This document shows, piece by piece, positions 17,732 through 25,930 of a stretch of DNA of 64,000 nt. Numbering within the stretch: the first letter of the stretch is position 1; every line of letters begins with the position of its first letter. A program made the position numbers and the translations under genes. Source of the stretch: Blastococcus sp. DSM 46786. Lineage in GTDB: Bacteria; Actinomycetota; Actinomycetes; Mycobacteriales; Geodermatophilaceae. The DNA lies in the NCBI RefSeq assembly GCF_900109665.1, contig NZ_FOAO01000024.1, positions 21,712 to 85,711 on the forward strand, given 5' to 3'. Under the pieces are notes generated by a model. The model was not told the DNA's origin, ran no database searches, and saw only the letters and a list, made by a program, of their open reading frames with translations.

Positions 17732-18700
17732 TCAGGGCAGCCGCCGCGCCCGCCGCCGCTCCGTGCTCTTCGCCCCGTACATGGCGCGGTCCGCGCGGGC
17801 GATGACGTCGTCCGACGGCTCCCCGGGGCGCCCGATGGTCGCCCCGACGCTCACCCCGATCGACAGCGGCGCGTCGGGCCCCGGGAAGGGCATGCCCAGC
17901 CGGGCGACGACGCGCTGCGACAGGTCGGCCAGCGCCGCCTCGCTGGCCACGGAGCAGAGGATCACGAACTCGTCGCCACCGAAGCGCGCCACGAGGTGCT
18001 CGGGGCCGGCGACCTCCACCAGCCGGGTGGCCGCCTCGGCGAGCAGGCGGTCGCCCACGCCGTGCCCGTACTGGTCGTTGACCCGCTTGAACTCGTCGAG
18101 GTCGCAGAAGAGCAGCCCGCAACCGGTCGTGCTCAACCGCAGCCCCAGCTCGTCGAACAGGGCCCCGCGGTTGGCCACGCCCGTGAGCGGATCGGTGCGG
18201 GTCTTCTCGTGCAGCCGTGCCTCCCGGGCCCGCTCCTCCGTCACGTCGAGGCCCACGCAGGCGATCGCCCAGGGCTGCCCGTCGTCGTCCCGCAGGACGG
18301 TGTTGCGCATGGTGATCCGCCGGAAGCCACCGTGCGCGTCGACCCAGTCGGCCTCCAACGGGTAGGCCTTGCCGCTCCGGATCGCCAGCTGCACGGCCTC
18401 CTCGGCGTAGGGCACGTCGCCGGGGATCACCCACACCTCGACGAACCGCCGGCCGAGCAGCGCGTCGCGGTCGAGCCCGGTGAAGCGCTGCAGGGCGAGG
18501 TTGGCGAGCACGATCCGGCCCTCGGCGTCGATGATGCACAGCAGCGCGTCCACCGCCTGCACGAAGGCGCACGCCAGGTGGGTGTCCGGCAGGCCGGGGC
18601 CCGCGACCCTCCACGGCACGGCGCCCTCCTGCGCAGGCATCCCGCGCTCACCCCCGCTGCTCGTCGGACGGACCGGTTCCGCGCCCGGGGCGGTGACCAT
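17732..18700 (-). CDS. PAS-GGDEF diguanylate cyclase
   Basis: A 322-residue cytoplasmic protein. A PAS domain occupies about residues 45-155, and a GGDEF domain about 160-318 with an intact RFGGDEF active site and TDPLTGVANR opening. It should make cyclic di-GMP from two GTP. No membrane segment, no EAL domain, and no clear RxxD inhibitory site five residues before the GGDEF. The start may instead be the ATG at 18640, which has a GGGGGTGA site upstream. Divergent from the flavohaemoglobin gene, so redox or NO sensing through the PAS domain is a reasonable guess only. Confidence 0.85.
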   Translation of the reverse strand: MVTAPGAEPVRPTSSGGERGMPAQEGAVPWRVAGPGLPDTHLACAFVQAVDALLCIIDAEGRIVLANLALQRFTGLDRDALLGRRFVEVWVIPGDVPYAEEAVQLAIRSGKAYPLEADWVDAHGGFRRITMRNTVLRDDDGQPWAIACVGLDVTEERAREARLHEKTRTDPLTGVANRGALFDELGLRLSTTGCGLLFCDLDEFKRVNDQYGHGVGDRLLAEAATRLVEVAGPEHLVARFGGDEFVILCSVASEAALADLSQRVVARLGMPFPGPDAPLSIGVSVGATIGRPGEPSDDVIARADRAMYGAKSTERRRARRLP

Positions 18701-18802
18701 ACGGCGCGAGGTGACCTCCCGGGACCGTTCCGGACCTGCCCCGGCACCCCGTGTTGCCTAACGTGGCCCTGGTACGGGGAACCGAGGGGGAAGGAGTTCC
18801 GC

Positions 18803-20011
18803 ATGTTGTCCGACAGGTCCGCACCCGTCATCCAGGCCACGCTGCCGGTCGTCGCGGAGAACATCCAGGAGATCGCGCGGCGGTTCTACGCGCACCTGTT
18901 CGGGGAGCACCCCGAGCTGTTCGACGGCACGTTCAACCGCGGCAACCAGGCCGAGGGCACCCAGCAGGTCGCGCTCGCCGGTTCCGTGGCGGTGTTCGCC
19001 AGCGCGCTGGTGAACCACCCCGACCGGCTGCCCGAGCACCTGATGAGCCGCATCGCCCACAAGCACACCTCGCTGGGCATCACGCCCGAGCAGTACCAGG
19101 TGGTGCACGACAACCTGTTCTGGGCGATCGTCGAGGTCCTCGGCGACGCCGTCACGCCCGAGGTCGCCGCCGCCTGGGACGAGGTCTACTGGCTGATGGC
19201 CAACGCGCTCATCAACCAGGAGCGCGGCCTGTACAGCGCCCGGGGCGTCCGCCCGGACACCGTCTGGCGGCAGTGGGAGGTCACCGAGAAGACCCCCGAG
19301 ACCGACGACGTCGTCACCTTCAAGGTCAAGCGGGTCGACGACCGGCTGGTGAAGACCTCGCTGCCCGGCCAGTACGTGACGGTGCGCCCTGTCATGCCCG
19401 ACGGCGTCCGCCAGCCGCGGCAGTACAGCCTCACCCGCGCCGACGACGGCGAGCACCGCCAGTTCTCCGTCAAGCGGGTGCACGGCGGCGGCACGCCCGA
19501 CGGCGAGGTGTCGAACCTGCTGCACGACTCGGTCGGTGTCGGCGACCGGCTCGAGCTGTCGGTGCCGTTCGGCGACGTCGTCCTCGACGACTCCGGGCGC
19601 CCGGTGGTCTTCGCCAGCGCCGGCATCGGCATCACGCCGATGGCCGGGATGCTCTCGCACCTGGCGCACGCCGGTTCCGGCCTGGACGTACGGCTGTGGC
19701 ACGCCGACGTCGACGAGGCCTCCTGGGCGCTGCGGGAGCAGGTGGTCGGCGACGTCCACAAGCTGCCCAACGCCTCGGTGCACGTCTGGTTCGAGCAGGG
19801 CGACGGGTGCTCGATGCCGGTCGCCGGGGCGCACGCCGGCCAGATGGACCTCTCGCAGGTCGACCTGCCCTGGGGTGCCGTGTATTACCTCTGCGGCCCG
19901 CTGCCCTTCATGCAGGCGGTGCGCAGCACGCTCATCGACCGGGGCGTCCCGGCCAGGGACATCCAGTACGAGGTCTTCGGGCCCGACCTCTGGCAGGCCG
20001 ATCTGGACTGA
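18803..20011 (+). CDS. hmp: flavohaemoglobin, nitric oxide dioxygenase
   Basis: A 402-residue two-domain protein. The globin domain (about 1-140) has the B10 tyrosine Y29 and a proximal histidine in the IAHKHTSLGI stretch (H86). The FAD domain carries PRQYSL and the NAD domain carries AGIGITPMAGM, with the C-terminal CGPLPFMQ and FGPD segments. Known function: NO plus O2 to nitrate using NAD(P)H, protecting from nitrosative stress. The ATG at 18803 has an AAGGAG site. No NsrR-type site was identified with confidence in the divergent promoter. Confidence 0.93.
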   Translation: MLSDRSAPVIQATLPVVAENIQEIARRFYAHLFGEHPELFDGTFNRGNQAEGTQQVALAGSVAVFASALVNHPDRLPEHLMSRIAHKHTSLGITPEQYQVVHDNLFWAIVEVLGDAVTPEVAAAWDEVYWLMANALINQERGLYSARGVRPDTVWRQWEVTEKTPETDDVVTFKVKRVDDRLVKTSLPGQYVTVRPVMPDGVRQPRQYSLTRADDGEHRQFSVKRVHGGGTPDGEVSNLLHDSVGVGDRLELSVPFGDVVLDDSGRPVVFASAGIGITPMAGMLSHLAHAGSGLDVRLWHADVDEASWALREQVVGDVHKLPNASVHVWFEQGDGCSMPVAGAHAGQMDLSQVDLPWGAVYYLCGPLPFMQAVRSTLIDRGVPARDIQYEVFGPDLWQADLD

Positions 20012-20059
20012 ACCGCGGGGCCGGGGCGGCGCGGCGCGGCGTGGACGACGGCGCGAGCC

Positions 20060-21901
20060 TCAGCCGGCGAGGGCGGCGTCCCGCTGGGCGAGGCCGGCCA
20101 GCCGGGCGTACCGGCCGCCGAGCGCCAGGAGCTCCTCGTGGGCGCCCTGCTCGGCGACCCGGCCGGCGTCCAGGACGACGATGCGGTCGGCGTCGCGCAC
20201 GGTGGAGAGCCGGTGGGCGATGGTGATGGTCGTGCGGCCGCGGGCGGCCTCGTCCAGCGCGGCCTGCACCGCCCGCTCGGTCTCGTTGTCCAGCGCACTG
20301 GTCGCCTCGTCGAGCACCAGCACCCGCGGGTCGCGCAGCAGCGTGCGGGCGATCGCCAGGCGCTGCTTCTCCCCGCCCGAGAAGCGGTGCCCGCGCGCCC
20401 CGACCACCGTGTCGTAGCCGTCGGGCAGCGCCGCGATGACGTGGTGCACCTGGGCGCGGCGGGCGGCGTCGACCAGCTCGGCGTCGGTGGCGTCGGGCTT
20501 CGCGTGCAGCAGGTTCTCCCGCACCGTGCCGTGCAGCAGGTACGTCTCCTGGGAGACGACGCCGACGACGCGCGCGAGGTCGGCGAGCCGCATGTCGCGC
20601 ACGTCCACGCCGTCGACCAGCACCCGCCCGGTGGTGGGGTCGTTCAGCCGGGCCACCAGGGAGGCGAGCGTGCTCTTGCCCGAGCCCGTCTCGCCCACCA
20701 GCGCCAGGGTGGAGCCGGCGGGCACGGTGACGTCGACGTCGTCGAGCGCGGGCCGCACGCCGTCGGGGTAGCGGAAGCCGACGTGCTCGAAGCGCACCTC
20801 CCCGCGCACCCGCGCCGGGTCGACCGGCACGGGGTGGGCCGGGTCGTCGATGTCGACCGGCAGGTCGAGGTACTCGAACACCCGGCTGAAGAGCGCCATC
20901 GAGGCGGTGAGCGAGACGCCGATGTCCAGCAGCTGCATGAGCGGGCGGAAGAGCGCGCCCTGCAGCGTGGTGAAGGCGACCAGCGTGCCGATCGTCATGC
21001 CGCCCGACGTCGCCGGCAGGCCCGCGGCCAGGTAGATCAGCGCCGGGATGCCGGCGAAGACGACGCTCATCGTGGCCATCCGCCAGCGCCCGGCCAGCTG
21101 CGAGCGGACCTCGAGGTCCACGAGGAACTCCGACGTGCCGGCGAAGCGCTGCGACTGCACCGGCCCCGCGCCGAGGGTCTTGCCCAGCAGCACGCCGCTG
21201 ACGCTGAGCCCCTCCTCGACCTGGGAGTGCAGGTCGGAGAGGTGCCGCTGCCGCTGGGCGGTGATCGTGCGGCGCATGCGGGCCACGCGGCGGGTCAGCC
21301 AGATCGCCGGCGGCAGGACGATCAGCGAGAGCAGTGACAGCCGCCAGCTCAGCACCACCATGGCGACGGCCGTGCCGATGACCGTGGTCGCGCTGGAGGC
21401 GAACGAGGTGGCGGTCGAGGTGACGACCGACTGCATGCTGCCGATGTCGTTCATCAGCCGCGACTGCACCTCGCCGCCCTTGGTGCGGGTGAAGAAGCCG
21501 AGGGACTGGCGCTGCAGGTGGGTGAAGACCGCCGTCCGCAGGCCGTGCATGACCCGCTGGCCGACGGTCGTGCTCATCCACGTCTGCACGACGCCGAAGA
21601 CGGCCGTGACCACGGTGACGGCGAGCATCCCGCCGACCGCCCACAGCAGCAGCGGCACGTCCTGCTCGGGGATCGCCTCGTCGATGACCAGGCGGATGAG
21701 GAAGGGCGTGGCCAGCGCCACGGCCGATGACGCCACGATGAGCGCGACCACGACGGCGAGCTGCCCGCGAAACGGGCGGAACAGCGCCGCGACCCGGCCC
21801 CAGCGCACCGGGGACCGCTCCAGCTGGGCGAGGTCGGCCGGGTCGGGCCTGCGGCCGGAATTGCCCCCGCCGCCACCACCGCGGCCTCCGCCGCCGGTCA
21901 T
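20060..21901 (-). CDS. ABC exporter, fused permease and ATPase
   Basis: A 613-residue half-transporter of the multidrug/lipid exporter type. The N-terminal 20 residues are Gly-rich, then six membrane helices (about 45-340). The nucleotide-binding domain has Walker A GETGSGKST, signature FSGGEKQR, Walker B VLVLDEATSALD and the H-loop IAHRLST, so it should be active as a homodimer. Divergent from a MarR regulator across 82 bp with a palindrome, so it is probably repressed by that MarR protein. Confidence 0.9.
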   Translation of the reverse strand: MTGGGGRGGGGGGNSGRRPDPADLAQLERSPVRWGRVAALFRPFRGQLAVVVALIVASSAVALATPFLIRLVIDEAIPEQDVPLLLWAVGGMLAVTVVTAVFGVVQTWMSTTVGQRVMHGLRTAVFTHLQRQSLGFFTRTKGGEVQSRLMNDIGSMQSVVTSTATSFASSATTVIGTAVAMVVLSWRLSLLSLIVLPPAIWLTRRVARMRRTITAQRQRHLSDLHSQVEEGLSVSGVLLGKTLGAGPVQSQRFAGTSEFLVDLEVRSQLAGRWRMATMSVVFAGIPALIYLAAGLPATSGGMTIGTLVAFTTLQGALFRPLMQLLDIGVSLTASMALFSRVFEYLDLPVDIDDPAHPVPVDPARVRGEVRFEHVGFRYPDGVRPALDDVDVTVPAGSTLALVGETGSGKSTLASLVARLNDPTTGRVLVDGVDVRDMRLADLARVVGVVSQETYLLHGTVRENLLHAKPDATDAELVDAARRAQVHHVIAALPDGYDTVVGARGHRFSGGEKQRLAIARTLLRDPRVLVLDEATSALDNETERAVQAALDEAARGRTTITIAHRLSTVRDADRIVVLDAGRVAEQGAHEELLALGGRYARLAGLAQRDAALAG

Positions 21902-21932
21902 CGTCTCGCTGATGTCGCCACCTCCAGGTTGC

Positions 21933-21958
21933 TGAGGTTACCTCACTGTCCGGTAACC
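21933..21958. promoter_or_regulatory. operator-like palindromes and leaderless promoter between the ABC exporter and marR
   Basis: TGAGGTTACCTCA at 21933-21945 is a palindrome around one central base. A related inverted pair GGTTACC (21936-21942) and GGTAACC (21952-21958) overlaps it. A TACCAT -10 element at 21972-21977 lies 6 bases before the marR GTG, giving a probable leaderless transcript with the palindromes over its -35 region. Likely site for MarR autoregulation. Confidence 0.55.
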
Positions 21959-21983
21959 GGAGCACCGCCGCTACCATTCCCCC

Positions 21984-22400
21984 GTGGCGGAGGACCGGAC
22001 CGGCGAGCTGGGCGACCTGCTGATGCGGGTGGCCCGCACCCAGCGCCGCCGGTGGCGCGACGCGCTGGCCCCCTGGGACCTCTCCCCCCACCAGGCCCGG
22101 GCCCTCCGGGTGGTCTGCGAGCGCGAGGGCGTCCGGCTCTCCGACCTGGCGGAGGCGCTGCACATCGCGCCCCGGTCGGCGACCGAGGTGGCCGACGGGC
22201 TGCAGGAGCGCGGGCTGGTCGAGCGGTCGCCCGACCCCGCCGACCGCCGGGCGGTGCTGCTGCGGCCGACCGACGAGGGGCGGCGGCTCCGGGGCGAGAT
22301 CGGCCGCGCGCGGGCCGCCGACTCCGCCGAGCTCTTCGCCCGCCTGGGCCCCGAGGACCGCGCCGCGCTCGCCCGGATCCTGCGCACGCTCGCCGACTGA
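21984..22400 (+). CDS. MarR family transcriptional regulator
   Basis: A 138-residue winged-helix protein. The recognition region VRLSDLAEALHIAPRSATEVADGLQERGLVER and the wing DPADRRAVLLRPT are typical of MarR. Known members are dimers released from DNA by small phenolic ligands. GTG start preceded by a -10-like element six bases upstream. Divergent from the ABC exporter gene, its likely target. Confidence 0.88.
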   Translation: MAEDRTGELGDLLMRVARTQRRRWRDALAPWDLSPHQARALRVVCEREGVRLSDLAEALHIAPRSATEVADGLQERGLVERSPDPADRRAVLLRPTDEGRRLRGEIGRARAADSAELFARLGPEDRAALARILRTLAD

Positions 22401-22510
22401 CCGCGCCGGGCGCCTGGCCTGCCGAGCTGTTGCCCCCGGGAGGCGCGCAGCCGCGGCGGCGGACGCCCCCGAGAATGGGGCTGACCCACACCGCCGTCCG
22501 GGGAGGCCCG

Positions 22511-23077
22511 ATGAGGGACCAGCTGGGGATCGACTGGCAGACGGCCGGCCTCGTCGTCCTGACCACCGTGTCCATGTACCTGGTGCTGATCCTCTGCGTC
22601 CGGCTGGTCGGCCAGCGCAGCCTCGCCACCATGTCCAGCTTCGACCTCGGCTGCGCCATCGCGCTCGGCGCGGTGATCGGCCGGACCGCGCTGCTGCTCG
22701 ACCCGACCCTGCTCACCGGGGTCGTCGCGATCGTCACCCTCTTCACCACGCAGATCGCGCTGGTGCGGGTCCGGCGCAGCCGCTGGGTGGACCGGCTGCT
22801 GAACCGCCCCCCGGTGCTGCTCATGGCCGGGGACGTGCCGCTGCGGGAGAACCTGCGGGCGGCCCACGTCGGCGAGGACGAGCTGCGGCAGAAGCTCCGG
22901 CTGGCCGGCATCCGCGACCTCGCCGAGGTGGGCTGCGTCGTGCTCGAGCGCACCGGGGCGGTGAGCGTGGTGCGCAGGTCCGAGCGGCTGGACCCGTGGC
23001 TGTTCTCCGACGTGCCCGGCGCCGAGCGCCTCCCCGCGACGGCGGAGGAGCCCGGCGCGCGGCGGGCGCCGGGCTGA
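22511..23077 (+). CDS. DUF421 (YetF-like) membrane protein
   Basis: A 188-residue protein. Three hydrophobic segments occupy about residues 12-85, with the family motif VRLVGQRSLATMSSFDLGCAIALG. A soluble C-terminal DUF421 domain follows (LLNRPPVLLMAGDVPLRENL and ELRQKLRLAGIRDLAEVGCVVLE). Function of the family is not established; some members affect spore or envelope properties. The ATG at 22511 has a GGGGAGG site. It converges on the UAG-containing gene and shares a terminator with it. Confidence 0.85.
   Translation: MRDQLGIDWQTAGLVVLTTVSMYLVLILCVRLVGQRSLATMSSFDLGCAIALGAVIGRTALLLDPTLLTGVVAIVTLFTTQIALVRVRRSRWVDRLLNRPPVLLMAGDVPLRENLRAAHVGEDELRQKLRLAGIRDLAEVGCVVLERTGAVSVVRRSERLDPWLFSDVPGAERLPATAEEPGARRAPG
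23049..23075. terminator. bidirectional terminator shared by DUF421 gene and selenoprotein candidate
   Basis: Arms AGCCCGGCGC (23049-23058) and GCGCCGGGCT (23066-23075), 7-base loop. It overlaps the last codons of the DUF421 gene and lies just after the UAG stop of the minus-strand gene. Its loop lacks the GGU apex seen in the internal SECIS candidate, which fits the terminal UAG acting as a true stop. Confidence 0.7.
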
Positions 23078-23737
23078 CTACTGGCGCTCCGGCGGGTGCT
23101 CGGCCCGCCAGCGGTCGAACGACTCCAGGAAGGAGGCGGCCATCCGGTTCTCGGTGCGGACCTCCTCGCGGTCCCGGTCGTCGCGCATCCGGTCGGCCAG
23201 CGCCATGGTGTTGAACTTGATGGCGCGGAAGTACGGGATGAAGGAGCCGGGCGTGAACGCCCGCTTCGACGGCCGGGGCTCGACGCCCTCCGGGGCCCAC
23301 GGCCCGGGCTCGGGGAGCGGGGGCAGGCCCAGCCCCTCCAGCGCGGTGAGGAAGGGCTCGTCGTCCGTCCGGTCGGTGAAGTCGCGGGAAAGTTCCCGGA
23401 ACACCTCCCGGCCGTCGGGGGCGACCGCGATGACGACCGGCCGGAAGATCGAGGCGTCCTCGTCCCAGGCGTCCAGCGGCTTCGCCAGCCGGGAGCCGTC
23501 GGGATCGCTCACCCAGCGGTAGGGCACGTGCCAGGTGCGGTCGAACGCGAGCTGCACCTCGGGCGGGTCGACCGAGGCGAGCACGACCTCGGTGCCGGCG
23601 GCGGCGAGACGGGGCAGAGACGGGGCCAGGCGGACCGCCTGGGCGCAGCAGTAGGGCTACCAGTCGCCCCGCAGGCCGATCAGGAGCAGGGCCGCGCGGT
23701 CGTCGGACCGCAGCGCGAGCAGGTCGGCGGTGTCCAT
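23078..23737 (-). CDS. candidate selenoprotein: thioredoxin-fold/peroxiredoxin-like protein with in-frame UAG (selenocysteine) at codon 27
   Basis: Read through the UAG at 23657-23659, the frame gives 219 residues from an ATG at 23737. The text before the UAG ends GLRGDW and after it begins PYCCAQAVRLAPSLPRL, so UAG replaces the first Cys of the W-C-P-Y-C redox motif of peroxiredoxin/thioredoxin-like proteins, giving U-x-x-C. The remainder is intact (beta strand TEVVLASVDPP, then WHVPYRWVSDPDG, IAVAPDG). The reading frame has no other lesion. A hairpin downstream resembles a SECIS. Codon 27 lies too early for the rest to fold as a thioredoxin domain alone; an internal GTG at 23584 would lose the active site. 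The terminal stop is also UAG. A -10 element TACCGT ends six bases before the ATG (leaderless). Alternative: a pseudogene. Confidence 0.75.
23626..23642 (-). promoter_or_regulatory. putative bacterial SECIS element downstream of the UAG codon
   Basis: On the mRNA the stem CCAGGC, loop GGUCC, stem GCCUGG forms a perfect 6-bp hairpin. The loop GGU lies 21-23 bases after the UAG. In E. coli fdhF the corresponding GGU of the SelB-binding loop is, by my count of the remembered sequence, 19-21 bases after the UGA. The apical G-U needed by SelB is present. The same bases also encode residues 32-37 of the protein, as bacterial SECIS elements do. Confidence 0.65.
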
Positions 23738-23827
23738 CGGCCCACGGTAGGCATGGGTCCGCGCGGGGCGCACCCGCGGCGGCGGGAGTCTTCCGATCCG
23801 GTTATCTCACCGCTAAGGTTTCTTCCC

Positions 23828-25930
23828 ATGAGCGAGCGCCGGGTCCGCATCGGCATCGACACCGGCGGGACGTTCACCGACGTCGTCGCGGTGGACGAGG
23901 AGACCGGGCGGACGACCACCACCAAGACGCCGTCCACGCCCGCCGATCCGGCCGAGGGTTTCCTCACCGGCGTCCGCAAGGTGCTGGACCTGATGGGCCT
24001 GACCGGCGAGGCGGTGACCGCCGTCAGCCACGGGACGACGGTGGCCACCAACCAGCTGCTCGAGGGCAAGCTGGACCGCCTGGGCTTCATCACCACCGAG
24101 GGCTACGAGTCGGTGCTCGAGATCGCCCGCCAGTCGGTGCCCGACGGCTACGGCAACAGCTACTTCTGGGTCAAGCCGCCGCGGATCGTCCCGGCCGACC
24201 TGGTCCACACCGTGCGCGGGCGGCTGGACCACACCGGCGCGGAGGTGCGCCCCTTCGACGAGGACGACGCCCGCGCCGCCGCCCGCTTCTTCCGCGACGC
24301 CGGCATCACCACCGTCGGCGTCTGCTTCCTGCACGCCTACGCCGACGACGCGCACGAGCGCCGGATGCTCGAGGTGATCCGCGAGGAGCACCCCGACGCC
24401 GTGGTGAGCATCAGCTCCGAGGTGCTGCGCGAGTACCGGGAGTACGAGCGCTCGGTGACGACGCTGGTCGACGCCGCCGTGAAGCCGAAGGTCGGCGCGT
24501 ACGTCACCAACATCCGCACCCGCCTCGACGAGATCGCGCCCGGCGTGCCGTTCTACGTCATGAAGAGCAACGGCGGCGTGCTCTCGGCCGCCGAGGTGGT
24601 GCACCAGCCGATCACCACGATGCTCTCCGGCCCGGCCGCCGGGGCGCTGGGCGCGGCGCTGATCGCGGGCACCGCCGGGTTCGACCGGGTGCTCACCTGC
24701 GACGGCGGCGGCACCTCCACCGACGTCACGGTGGTCATCGACGGGGAGCCCGCGCTCACCACCGAGGGTTCGGTGGGCGACTACCCGTCCAAGATCCCGA
24801 TGATCGACGTCGTCACCGTGGGCGCGGGCGGCGGCTCCATCGCCTGGCTCTCGCCGGAGGGCACGCTCAAGGTGGGCCCGAAGTCGGCCGGTGCCGACCC
24901 CGGCCCGATGTGCTACCGGAACGGCGGCGACCAGCCGACCGTCACCGACGCCCACGTCGTCCTCGGCCGGATCCCCCCGCACCTGCTGGGCGGCGAGATC
25001 CCGCTGTCGGTCGATGCCGCGCGGGACGGGCTGCAGCAGCTCGGCGCGAAGCTGGACATGGACCTCGAGCGGGCGGCCACCGGGATCCTGGAGATCTCCG
25101 CGTGGAACCAGGCCAACGCGCTGCGCCAGGTGACCGTGGCCAAGGGCCTGGACGTCCGGGACTTCACGCTGACCACCTTCGGCGGCTCGGGCTCGCTGCT
25201 GGCCTGCCGGCTCATGGACATCCTCGGCCTGCCCCGCACCCTGGTGCCGCCGAACCCGGGCAACGTCAGCGCCTTCGGCCTGCTCACCGTCGACGTCCGC
25301 AACGACTACGTGCAGACCGTGATCAGCCGGCACGCCGACCTGGACCTGGCCCGGGTGCGCGCCGTCTACGCCGACCTCGAGGCCCAGGCGCAGGTCGCCC
25401 TGGACGGCGAGGGCTTCGGCCGCGACCAGCAGCGCATGCAGCGGACGGCGGACCTGCGCTACGTCGGCCAGGCGTTCGAGGTGCGGGTGCCGGTCGCCGA
25501 CGGCGAGCTCGACGCCGAGGCCACCGAGGCGGTGGCGCGGGAGTTCCACGCCGCGCACCGCCAGCTGTACGGCTACGACTTCGCCGACGACCCGCGCCAG
25601 GCCGTGGAGTGGGTGAACCTGCGGGTCAGCGGGATCGGCCCGATCCGGCGTCCCGACCTCGTCGAGCTGGCGCCGGCCGACGGCGGGACGGACCGGGCCG
25701 TCACGGGCTCCCGTCCCGTCTTCTTCGACGCTGTGCAGCCGTCGTCGTCCTCCGGAGGCGACTGGGTGGAGACGCCGACCTACGACCGCCTGCGCCTGGC
25801 CCCCGGCGACGTCGTCAGCGGCCCGGCGATCGTCGAGGAGTTCGGCTCCACCGTCCCGGTGCACCCCGGCTTCGCCGCCACCGTGGACGCCTACGGAAAC
25901 CTGCTGCTCACGAAGGAGACCGGCCGATGA
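23828..25930 (+). CDS. hyuA: hydantoinase A/5-oxoprolinase family, HyuA
   Basis: A 700-residue ATP-dependent subunit. The N-terminal phosphate-binding loop IGIDTGGTFTDVV (about residues 8-20) and the later SGPAAGALGAALIAG and CDGGGTSTDVTVV segments are the ASKHA-type nucleotide site. Relatives include N-methylhydantoinase, 5-oxoprolinase and acetone/acetophenone carboxylase, so ATP-driven opening or carboxylation of a small cyclic or ketone substrate is expected but not resolved. A TAAGGT -10 element 8 bases before the ATG suggests a nearly leaderless transcript. Coupled to hyuB by an ATGA overlap. Divergent from the selenoprotein candidate. Confidence 0.88.
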   Translation: MSERRVRIGIDTGGTFTDVVAVDEETGRTTTTKTPSTPADPAEGFLTGVRKVLDLMGLTGEAVTAVSHGTTVATNQLLEGKLDRLGFITTEGYESVLEIARQSVPDGYGNSYFWVKPPRIVPADLVHTVRGRLDHTGAEVRPFDEDDARAAARFFRDAGITTVGVCFLHAYADDAHERRMLEVIREEHPDAVVSISSEVLREYREYERSVTTLVDAAVKPKVGAYVTNIRTRLDEIAPGVPFYVMKSNGGVLSAAEVVHQPITTMLSGPAAGALGAALIAGTAGFDRVLTCDGGGTSTDVTVVIDGEPALTTEGSVGDYPSKIPMIDVVTVGAGGGSIAWLSPEGTLKVGPKSAGADPGPMCYRNGGDQPTVTDAHVVLGRIPPHLLGGEIPLSVDAARDGLQQLGAKLDMDLERAATGILEISAWNQANALRQVTVAKGLDVRDFTLTTFGGSGSLLACRLMDILGLPRTLVPPNPGNVSAFGLLTVDVRNDYVQTVISRHADLDLARVRAVYADLEAQAQVALDGEGFGRDQQRMQRTADLRYVGQAFEVRVPVADGELDAEATEAVAREFHAAHRQLYGYDFADDPRQAVEWVNLRVSGIGPIRRPDLVELAPADGGTDRAVTGSRPVFFDAVQPSSSSGGDWVETPTYDRLRLAPGDVVSGPAIVEEFGSTVPVHPGFAATVDAYGNLLLTKETGR

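Noticed and set aside
23078..23584. Ordinary short protein starting at the GTG at 23584
   Set aside because: This start removes the redox motif and the first beta strands of the fold while the upstream frame remains intact apart from one UAG; read-through with selenocysteine explains more.
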